Assembly: GCA_036939975.1 (NCBI GenBank)
Contig: JALLPB010000360.1
Coordinates: 1-16,459 of the forward strand
Length of the DNA: 16,459 nt
Source of the DNA: Cyclostephanos tholiformis
Lineage: Eukaryota > Bacillariophyta > Thalassiosirophyceae > Thalassiosirales > Thalassiosiraceae
Direction of reading: 5' to 3'
Shown here: positions 7,497 through 16,459 of the stretch, one piece after another
Layout of the letters: every line of letters begins with the position of its first letter
Position numbering within the stretch: position 1 is the first letter of the stretch
The notes under the pieces: generated by a model
The model's database searches: none
What the model was told of the DNA's origin: nothing
What the model saw: only the letters and a program-made list of their open reading frames with translations
Made by a program: the position numbers and the translations under genes

Positions 7497-8133
7497 GTGA
7501 AGTTTGTGTTTGTACGGCGGCTGGGCAGGGGTTTTGGCGTAGATTTACCTATCCAACATAGGATCTCTTATGACCCCGAGGCTTAGATTGCATTGACTCC
7601 TTTCCTTTCTATGAAGAGAAATGATGGAATAGAAAGTGGATGGCTAAACCAAATGACAGAAGATGGACTGGCGTATGATTTTAGTAGAAAGAAATCTCTG
7701 TAACCAAAGAGGATGCAGATATACAAAGCAAGCCCAATTTGACGGTGTGTGTGTGTCGTAGATGCACATATGACAGAGGAGTTTGGATAGATGCAATGAA
7801 GTCTAGGTTTTTGCAAAGGGAATACATGCGTTTTTGTTTACATGAGAACTTTACTCTTGAGCCATGTTTTACGACAATCACACTCATTACAGGTACAGGA
7901 TCTGTGTTAAGTGAATCCGTGAAGTAATTTAGAAGTCAACAAAATATCTTTCATTTAAAATGTGCGCAGATCTGCTTCCATTTTCCTGGCGACACTGTGT
8001 TGATGTGAATCTCCCACGACGTAAACTCTGCAATTCACAATTGCACTTGAAACTAGAGTGACACTATAAAGTGAAAGAATTCAAAATGCACAATAACCTT
8101 TAGATGAAGCATGATTGACTTTAGAGAAGCAGA
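7497..8133. other. Spacer between remodeler 3' end and PLP-enzyme start
   Basis: These 637 AT-rich nt lie between two minus-strand genes, so they should hold the remodeler's 3' untranslated region and the PLP-enzyme promoter. The only small frames (for example 7739-7927 plus, 7583-7816 minus) show no protein character. A short TG run lies at about 7745-7755. No polyadenylation or TATA element is clear enough to call. Confidence 0.5.
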
Positions 8134-11100
8134 TCAGGTTTTACGGCTGACTTCCTGGCAACTTTTTGCAAAGGCATGAGGCATTGATTGCAAGACTAAC
8201 TTCGCCTCTTCTACAACTTCACCTATTCCATCATTGAAGAGGTAGCAGTTGTCGAACACAAGAAGAAAGTCTTCGTAAAACTTGGCGGCAGCGTCTGATC
8301 CTTTTCCGTATTCCCCCCGCTCGACCTTCGACTTCATCGTGCCGAAGTCCATCGGGTTTTTTATTATCTCACTGTAGCCTGGTACGACACTCTCAGAGAC
8401 AGGTTCCTTGAAAATGTCATAGTCATCAGCCCTGCAAAATAATGTGAATGTTGCGAGTGTCTTCGTCAAAAAATGGTGTAAGCAAAGCATGGAACCAAGA
8501 AGAAACTTACTTGGACATGATGCTCAATGTGATTTTTGCAATTTCTTTGAATTTTGACTCAATTTCTGCAGGCAGTCTCCAGGGGCCAAGTTTGGTAGAA
8601 AAATTACGCGCTGCTTCCCACGTGCCATCTAGCTTTTCGGACTTGGATTGAAGCCGAATCACGTCAAACATCTCCTCAAGTTCTTCCTCGTCTTCATCAT
8701 CGCCATCGGATCCTTCGCTTGAGCTGGTACTGGAGCTAGGAGATTCTTTAGCATGACTGAGCTTAGCCTTTTTTCTCATGTTGCCGTTCTCAGACTTCGT
8801 GGGAGTTGCTTTTCTTTTACTTGTAATGCTACTCTTAGCAGCTGCATTCTTGCCCGAGGATATCCTGATTCGGATCTTGGGCTTCGGCGCCTCTTGCTCA
8901 TCTGCATCTTTACTGGTGTCATCGGCGACAGAAGGCTTCACTTCGTCAACCCTCATCGCATTTGTGCAAAGCCTCTTGACACATCTTCTCTTCGACATGC
9001 ATTTATTACACTTCTTACACGCCTTACGCTTGCATCCTTCACACTCTCCACAAGCAACAAGTCTCCCTGTTGGATTTTTTGGTGTTGATTTCTTGGGTGT
9101 CTTCTCCTTCTTTACATTGTCGGTATCATCATCGTGAACATCAATGACACTACCATCGTCGCAAATGAATAAAAGATTCTTGAGTGCAGCTTCTTTCAGA
9201 AGCTTCGGCCTCATGAGCGTCTGTCGCTGCGCCTCCCTGACAATATCAGAGTCCTGTGCATTGAACTGAAGGCAGTTCGCATTCACCAGAGCGAAGTCTT
9301 TCTGCATGGCTTGCGCCGAACGATAATCACCTCGATCAAGCTTAATTTTCATTGTTCCATAGTCCATCGGTTGCTTGATCAACTCATAATAGGCAGGAAA
9401 CTGGTCCTTTGGCACCGGCACACTGAATATCCCAAGATTTGCCTTATCAATTTTGATGACTTCATCCAGCAATGTTGCTAGTACCTTCGTAAGAGTGTGC
9501 CTAGGAAACACAGGCCATGGCATGCTTGCAAGCTTGACGGGATCTTTACCTGCACCCCACTCTCTTCTCCTCTTCAACTCCTTCATGCTTATTGATTTCT
9601 TGCCGCTCTTGTAAATGTCATCATCAACATCTGACCACTCTCCCTCATCATCAGAGTGCTTTAAGAAGCCGTCTTCATCCAGCAGCTCGGAATGAGGAGA
9701 TTTCTTTTTCTTCTGTTTTCTTTCATCATCAGACTCACTCTCATCATCTTCCTTGTTTTGTTTACGACTTCGGATTTTCTTCTTCTTACTGCTCACTATC
9801 AGCAGCTCCTTGCGAATGGATGGCGCAGAGAAAGCTTCATCATTAGATTCTATTCCAATATTAGACGTTCTGCATTTCCTCCGTCTGTCGCCATCAAGAT
9901 TATCCAACATTTTCTGTGCAGTTGCCCTTTGGCTTTCATTGAAAAGATTATGCTTCAGTGATACACAAAGCAAAAGCTTCTGACAGGTGGCCTTATCTGA
10001 AGGGTCAAGTGCGTCCTCCCGGTCCTGCTCAAATATGTCCTCCATAACCCCTTTCAAATCTGCCATGAACTCGTTCACTTTCTTCTGTTTCCCTCTGCTG
10101 AGACTTTTGGTATCATTCTCTCCGGTGGTCTTCCCCGTCTTTGGACGGCCTTTGACTGGTTTTTCGAACGCCTCTTCCATTTCATTGATCTTGTTCAAAA
10201 GAATCTTGGGAGTGACAAAGTCAGGCATAACCTTTTGCCAGAAGAGAGGGTCGTCTACATCAATCCCGGCTGATTCCGATTCACTTGAGAATTTACTCTT
10301 GGTTACATTCATTCCCTTTTTATTTAGCCAAGAGGCAGTTTTAGCGCCCTCCACAACTCTGGTGCGCGTCCTCTTTTCGAGAATGCTGTCAATGTCATCA
10401 GCGACGAATTCTTTACCGATTTCATCATTCTCGTCTTCTAACAGAGCGTAAGCACCCCGTTTTAGTAACTGCTCCATCTCCTTTGACGTTGGTTTGTCGT
10501 CATCGTTATCTTGACCGAAAGTCCCCAGGATGGCTTGCTCAAGCCCGAGCTTCTTACTAGCTCTGTCAAACATTTCTTGTTCGAAGGTTCTGCTTGTGAC
10601 AAGACGATAAATCATCACATCCTTGGTTTGCCCTATTCTGTGGCATCGAGCCTGAGCCTGAACATCATTCTGAGGATTCCAATCAGAATCGTAAATAATG
10701 CAAATATCAGCTGCAGTCAAATTAATGCCAACGCCACCTGCACGAGTCGATAACAAAAATATGAAACTGTCTTTTTCTGTTTCAAACCTATCAATTGCCT
10801 TCTGTCGCTCGTTACCACGGACTCGTCCATCTAATCGCTCATACCTGAAATCTCTGAACTCACAGTAATCAGAAATTAAGTCAAGCATTTTTACGAACTG
10901 TGAAAAAATCAACACCTTGTGACCTTCTGCCCTCAATTTTGGTAAGAGTTTGTCTAGGAGCACCATTTTACCACTGGACAGGACATAGCCATAATGATTG
11001 AGTATTTCGTGCTGTTCGTCCGGGGTCTTGTTGTCTAATTCTCCATTATGACGCAGAATCTCATGACGTTTCTCCATTTCTCTTGACTCTACACCATCCA

Positions 11101-14100
11101 ACAGGAACGGGTGGTTGCAACATTTCCTCAACTCCATTTGAATGTTCATGAGCTTGGGAGCTGTAGCCTTTGATCCCATGCTCAAAAATGCATGATTATG
11201 CTCAAAGATGGCGCGATAGTACTGCTTTTGGATGCTCGTGAGCTCAACATCAATGACCGTTTCCTCTTTTGCGGGTATGTCTTTCGCGACATCCTCTTTG
11301 ACACGGCGGAGCATGAAAGGTGATATTTTTCGCTGCAGCGCCTCAACTTGTTCACGATTGGCCATGTTGCCAAAGTTCTGATCGAATTCTTCCATGGATC
11401 GAAAGAGAGTTGGTTCGATAAAGTTCAGAAGGGTCCAAAGTTCTTGGGTATTGTTTTGGAGGGGCGTGCCTGTCATCAGAACCCTACTCTGATATCCATA
11501 CTTCAAAGTGCCCTTTGCACTGATCTCTTTCATACACTCTAGCAGCTTCCCTTTGATGTTGCGCAAGCGATGAGCTTCGTCGACTACCGCAACTCTCCAT
11601 GGGACATCTCCAATCACATCGAAGTCACCAATAAGCGTGTCATAAGTGGTTACAAGCACATTGAACTTCAGGTAGTCGGGCGTATGAGGACGATCTTCAT
11701 AATACCACTCATATTCGCGGAGTACATCTCGCCAAACACGCTGCCGATCATGATAAACGCAACATTGCATATCAGTCCAGCCCTCAAATTCGCGACGCCA
11801 GTGCTCCACTGTACTGAGCGGAACCACCACTAAGAATGGTCCACTTATCTTCTCCACACGATACAGGTGCTCAAGGTAAGACACAATCTGCACCGTTTTG
11901 CCAAGCCCCATTTCGTCGGCAAGGATGCAGCCCAGGCGTTTGTAGTAACAGCTCGAGAGCCAATTTACCCCGTCCACCTGATAGTCCCGAAGCCTGTTCT
12001 CATTTTTGTAAATATGCGGCACTTTGGGATCATACAGCTTTTCCCGAAATTGCAAATAAGCGTCACGGCCTTTCTTTGAATCCCTGCCAGACGGAGCCTT
12101 CTCGGTGACCACGGCATCTGCGTCGGCATATCGCCATCGATAACCACCGACTTCGTCCCCAATCTCTGCGTCGTATATTCCCCTTAGCAGAGTCTGTATA
12201 GCCTCAAGTGATATTTGCAAGGTTGTGCTCGCATCTTCTGCATTTGCCCAAATTCGAACGACTTCAGAAGTCAGCGAAGATATTTGCTCGACTTTTGTCG
12301 TAGATTTCTTCTTGGGCTTTGCTGCCTCTCGCAATGCTGCAGCTTCCTTCTGTTTCTGCTCTTCGAGTTGCCGCGCCACTTCCTCTGCCTTCCTCGCCTC
12401 GTCTTCCAGTTTTTGCTTCTCAGCAGCAATCTGCTTTGATGAGGGAAGCGGGTAATTGTCGAAGTCGTCTATGTCAGGCTCCTGGCTAGTGAGGGCGATA
12501 GCAACTTGTAGTTGAGTCCACTTTCCACTGATAGAAAAGTCTGTCTTTTTCAATGGCAGTTTCGTGAGCATGGCTATTTCGTGACAATCAGAATTAGCAT
12601 CGCCTGCTTCTCTTTTCTCATTCAAAAATTTGAGTCCAGTTTTCATTGAAATCTCGTTCGCACTTGTGAATGTGCTGTCAACGCCATCAACATAATATGC
12701 AACATCTTCATCGCCACCTTCATCACTGCTGTAACCGACATCAATTCCAAGGATTCCGTAGGCAAGATGTCGAGTTGATTCCTGCTTATGTGTGACAGAC
12801 TCCAATTCGGGAGCTTCAACTTGGTCGTTTGATTCCTTCTCCTCCACCATTGCTTCGTTTTCGGTAGATGAAACTTGCGATGGGACTATTTTGTCTGCAT
12901 TAGAGGCTTTACAAGAAGGTGCCTTTCCGATACTCTGAGAGTCATCAGTAGGGTTGGAGCTAACGTCGGAACGAGAAGACTTCTCGTGGAAGAGCGATTT
13001 CTCTTGCAAGAGCGCTTCGTCTTCGCTGTCTGTCTCAACGTCCACTGACTCGTCACTGTCCGAGTCGTCGCCTAATTCATCTGCAGCGTCATCGCTCGAA
13101 GTGCTTTCCCCGTCCTTCTCCTCGGCTCGGATTAATGACAGGGATCGCTTCGCCAACAATCGACGGCGATCTGTCCTGAACGCCGTGCTTAGGTCATTGC
13201 GGAGGTACCCACCCAACGGTCCGCAGCTGGTGGTTGATCCACCATCTGCAATACATTCCTGATGAACGAGCCTCATGTAGGCGAAGGTTTTGCTTTCCTT
13301 GAGCATTGGGATTACCTCCTTAAATGTTTTCTTCACTGTGCTTCGTCCATTCACGGCGATGATGATATCCCCGTGTCTGCGAAGGAGGTTTTTTATCTCG
13401 CTGGGGCCCTTCGACCCATCCGGGTGCTGGCGATACCCAAGAAAGGCCACGCCACCGTTCTGCTCACCAACGTTAAGCATAAGTCCGACCGGGGTTACTT
13501 TGAGGGCGAAGTTAGGTGGAGTTTGACAAGTCACAAGGGTAATAAGGGAAATTGAGAGATCATATGGTTCATAAAGGTAATTGGGAAAGTAAATGACTCA
13601 GCTTACCTGGAAGTACTACATCGTATTCGCCGTTTAGCAAGGGAGGGAGTGAATTATGGTGATGGCAGTTGCTGAGATCCCTGTCATTATTTGCCACCTT
13701 CCAGACGAGTTCCTCAACGATCGACAAAACATCGGCAGATAGCCGATCATCGGGACAGACCATCAGCTTCTCCCGAGGTCCGCATTCAGCGCCCAGCAAT
13801 CGAGGCGCATCCATCCCGAACTTCTTGAATTGGAAGTTGCGCGTCTGCGCGTGTAACTGCGATCGAAGCGCGGCGATTTCGGCTCCACCACCCACATTGC
13901 CGGGATTGATTGCGGTAGCTGATTCGATCACCCCCCGAACATCCCTCTCAATCAGGTTGGGTTCCTCAGGCACGACGCCCTCAATCCTGCGGAATTCGGC
14001 GATGATGGCGTCGTCGTTGATGTCCTCTTGGGTCTCCCACGTGCAATGCTCGTATCCGAGCCCGGCCCACTTCACTAGGAACATCTTCTGCTTCACCTGC

Positions 14101-16211
14101 TTCTTGGGGATGTCACCCATCTCCGCGCGCTTCCTCGCCGCCTGTTCGGTCACAGCTGACAGTATGGACACGGTCCGACTCTTCCCGACCTTTGGAGCGC
14201 AGGTGGGACAATGCCACGCGCCCTTGGGGACCTTCTTAAGCTTGGGTTTGACGCAGTGAATGCAATATGTGGCATCGCAGTGATCGCAGAGCACCATCTG
14301 GCCGTCTGGGGTTTTACATTTTCCATCGGACGCGCGGCAGGTGGGTTCCCACGGTCTAGCGGCAGGAGCCGCCCATCGCAGGTACCGATCGCGGAAGTCA
14401 AGTACCCACGCGTGGTACAGCCTCTCGAAGAGTTTCGACATGTAGTCGGCGACGTACCATATTTGCGATCCATGCTGGTTGTATATCTTGCAGTTATTCC
14501 AGATCTTCCTGACGTCTCGTGCGAAGATGTCCGGTCCCTGCCAGTTCTTGGTTTGTCCAAGCTTCTTGCGGACGGTTTGCAGGTCCATGGGAGAGTCCAC
14601 GATGTCGAGGTAATCCGTGAAAACTGTTGTATCGACCGGTTCGAGGAAGATGGTCGCGAACGGATCGTTGCACAGTCGATCAAGGACCGCGTGACACCGA
14701 CGGATCGGCTGCCACATCTCAGTTGGTTTCTGCGCCTTCTCGAGTAGAGCCTTCTCCCTCTCGAACGCCGCCGCCTCTTCGTTCGCCATGATGATGTACG
14801 GCATCTGCTGCGCCTCGGTAAGGTTCTTCCACGATTCTCCCAGAATTGTCATGACCTCCGGTAGCGACTTCTTCGGATACTTCTTCCCAAAGTACGAGCG
14901 GTATATCCCTTGGTAGAAAAGGTAAGACGGACGAGGCTTGCGCGGTGGCTCCGTGAAGTAGCCGTCGCGGTATGGGTTGTCGGAATCGGGATGCTTGGGA
15001 TAATACGGATCGTCTCTGGCGACGATCCGACGCAGGAGCTCGATGGTCATGCTTCCCGGGTCACCGATATCAATGTCCTCTACCTTCGTATCGTGGTCGT
15101 CAACCTCCATCCCATCCTTGGTCTCATCTCCTCCTCCCTCCTGGTTCTGCTTCCCGTCGTCTTCTCCATCGATCTCCTCTTCCATATCCTCCTCGTCCTC
15201 CTCCATTTCCCTCTTCTGCTCCTTTTCCCACTTCAGCAACTCCTTATCGCTCAGCTCCACCGTAATCTCGTGATCCTCCTCGGCGAGTATCCTCCCGGGT
15301 TCCGCGTAACTCGGATCGAAGGTGGGATCCTCGAGGTCATCCTGATCCGCACCGCCCTGTATTTCCGTGGCCGATGCGCCCGTCTCGAGCTTCTTCAGGA
15401 AACGACGGTAAATCGTCTTGGCCTTGGAATTCATGGATTCGAGGTCCGCCGCCGTTTTCCACTCGAGGTGCAGGTACGATCGTCCCTTGTACTTTATTAG
15501 GTATTCGTAGTCCATCTCCGACATGCTCCCGACGCCGACGCCGTCGTCGTCGGGGGCATCGTCGTCGGTCGAGCCTTTAGCCCTCCTCTTACGGGTCCCG
15601 CCGCCGCCGCCACCGCCGCCGACGCCGCCGACGCCGCCTCCACCCGAACGACGACGTCGGGGCGCCTCGTCCTCTTCGCCGTCGCCGTCGTGGTCCCCCC
15701 CCCCGTAGTCGTCGTCGTCCTCGTTATTCTTCGACTTCTTGGTCTCCGTCGCGCCGGTACGATCCCTCGCGTCGTCGATCGGACGTCTACCCACGATGCA
15801 CTCGATCGACGGGGTGCCATCGTCCTCGTACTCGGGTTCGAATGCGAATCGCTCGCGCAGGGGCGGGAGGGACGTGTCGTATCCCCGCTCGACGTACGCC
15901 GGTCGACTACCGCCGTAGTATGGTATCGACGACGGTTGCATCATCGACGTCCTGTGGTACGAGTGCGAGCCGCGTCCGCCGCCACCCCCACCTCCCCATC
16001 CTCCCTCGTCGTCGTCGGTGACGGACCTCCTCGGCGCCCTGGCGGCCCTCCTCCTCGACGTGGACGCGGCGGCGGCCGATGGGGGAGGCTCGTCCTCGAA
16101 GACGTCCTCGTCGACGTCGCTGAATGTCTGCTCGGCGCCGTAATTGACCTGCTTCCTCGCCCTGCGCGACCTGCCGCCGCCCCCACCCGTGGTCGATGCC
16201 TCCTGGGACAT
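8134..16211 (-). CDS. Giant CHD-like SNF2 chromatin remodeler with split chromodomains, HMG, three bromodomains, PHD, PDZ-like and CXXC domains (2629 aa; three exons)
   Basis: Exons are 16211-13607, 13497-8511 and 8431-8134 (2605, 4987 and 298 nt; total 7890 = 2630 codons, in frame). The start is the first in-frame ATG (MSQEAST); the frame upstream is open to 16364 without an ATG. Domains by residue: chromodomain 1 (strand SIECIVGRR 135-143, resuming EYLIKYKGRSYLHLEW 236-251); chromodomain 2 (YAEPGRILAEE 302-312, resuming FLVKWAGLGYEHCTWE 711-726), enclosing an acidic helix, HMG box (423-492), bromodomain 1 (498-607, N578) and PHD (625-671); PDZ-like (862-947); acidic linker; K/E/A coiled coil (1221-1266); SNF2 ATPase (about 1365-1857) with DEMGLGKT (K1402), DEAH (1508-1511), MTGTPLQNN, STRAGGVGINL and QARCHRIGQ (R1819, R1822); AT-hook-like KGRPK (1984-1988); bromodomain 2 (2197-2296, N2281); CXXC finger (C2351-C2379); bromodomain 3 (2513-2610, N2597). 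All ATPase motifs are intact. By family knowledge it is a nuclear ATP-dependent nucleosome remodeler; the combined reader set is unusual. Confidence 0.93.
8432..8510 (-). other. Intron 2 of the remodeler gene (79 nt, phase 2)
   Basis: The donor is CCAA|GTAAGT at 8510 and the acceptor is TTTTGCAG|GGCTG at 8432. Without splicing, the frame stops at 8507-8509. Splicing joins LSIMSK to ADDYDIFKEPV, the ordinary continuation from the first helix to the ZA loop of bromodomain 3. Confidence 0.9.
13498..13606 (-). other. Intron 1 of the remodeler gene (109 nt, phase 1)
   Basis: The donor is CCAG|GTAAGC at 13606 and the acceptor is CTCAAAG|TAACC at 13498. Read-through would hit a stop at 13569-13571. 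Splicing joins YDVVLP to V-TPVGLMLNV, restoring both the reading frame and a continuous PDZ-like domain, which is independent support for these sites. From the donor region onward I saw no later AG before this acceptor on the minus strand. Confidence 0.85.
15595..15643. repeat. CCG/CGG trinucleotide tract encoding a Gly-rich linker
   Basis: A near-perfect CCG-type triplet run with CCA and ACG interruptions lies in exon 1 of the remodeler. On the minus strand it encodes GGVGGVGGGGGGGG, within the insert of chromodomain 1. A run of ten C at 15695-15704 (Gly codons) is nearby. Both are prone to length change. Confidence 0.85.
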
Positions 16212-16459
16212 GTCGTTTGCGTCAGTTATCCCGAACACGTCTGGTGGGAATTCGCCGCGATGGATGAGAGGGGGTCGGGGGTGGGGAGGATGGGGGAGGG
16301 GGCAGTCGAAGGGAACGGAGTCGACATGGCGGCGATGGTGGGTGAGGACGAGATGAGCGCGTTATATTACGATGATGCAACATCTGGAGCAGCGGGGGCA
16401 GTGATGCCATTGTCTCGGCGAGGGGGGTTTGCCCTTCAATGCCTTTAGAGCGGAGATCG
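16212..16459 (-). promoter_or_regulatory. Putative 5' region/promoter of the remodeler gene
   Basis: These are the 248 nt upstream of the chosen ATG. On the minus strand there is an A/T island reading GTAATATAACGC (about 16361-16372), roughly 150 nt before the ATG, the only TATA-like candidate. The rest is GC- or pyrimidine-rich on the transcribed sense (CCCC/CTCC runs). No upstream in-frame ATG is present before the stop at 16362-16364, and an upstream non-coding exon cannot be excluded. Confidence 0.3.

Noticed and set aside
7583..7927. Small ORFs on both strands between the two minus-strand genes
   Set aside because: They overlap each other on opposite strands and are 60-77 residues long, with no motif and AT-rich composition.
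16212..16238. GTG at 16238 as a start giving nine extra residues
   Set aside because: A nuclear gene is expected to start at ATG. The first in-frame ATG is at 16211.
15690..16448. 252-aa plus-strand ORF opposite the remodeler N-terminus
   Set aside because: It is antisense to exon 1 and mirrors its GC-rich triplet codons. It has no domain and no support beyond openness.

Overview
This is eukaryotic nuclear DNA, most likely from a unicellular alga of the diatom/stramenopile type. The evidence is two short GT-AG introns (109 and 79 nt), large intron-poor reading frames, a chromatin remodeler with long acidic and glycine-rich linkers, and debris of an LTR-retrotransposon-type reverse transcriptase. 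The taxonomic placement is inference; nothing in the window proves it. I found no rRNA, tRNA or CRISPR array.

Left third (1 to about 4.6 kb): mobile and repetitive DNA. A probably frameshifted proline-rich ORF overlaps, by an ATGA stop/start, an ORF for a helical protein of unknown function. That ORF ends exactly where a 1.29-kb element with terminal inverted repeats begins (1485-2777). The element's two ends are packed with TGTCGG/CCGACA hexamers and it shows no transposase. A decayed reverse transcriptase/RNase H fragment begins immediately at its right end (2774-3345). Then come a perfect 16-bp hairpin, a roughly 775-bp degenerate minisatellite, and a pair of direct repeats of about 90 bp.

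Middle (4.6 to 8.1 kb): about 1.1 kb with no recognisable gene; a single-exon minus-strand gene for a class V PLP-dependent enzyme of the isopenicillin-N-epimerase-like family with a putative mitochondrial presequence (5736-7496); and 637 nt of spacer.

Right half (8134-16211, minus strand): one three-exon gene. Joining the exons at the GT-AG sites I see gives an uninterrupted 2,629-residue protein. It is a CHD-like SNF2 chromatin remodeler with an extraordinary set of chromatin readers. In order these are: a chromodomain split by an acidic/Gly insert; a second chromodomain apparently split by a cassette of HMG box, bromodomain and PHD finger; a PDZ-like domain encoded across intron 1; the SNF2 ATPase; a second bromodomain; a compact CXXC zinc finger; and a third bromodomain encoded across intron 2. 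It would combine recognition of acetyl-lysine (three bromodomains), methyl-lysine or histone tails (chromodomains, PHD) and CpG DNA (CXXC) with ATP-driven nucleosome movement. It is the strongest candidate here for an undescribed system. The PLP-enzyme gene lies downstream on the same strand; I see no evidence that the two are functionally linked.
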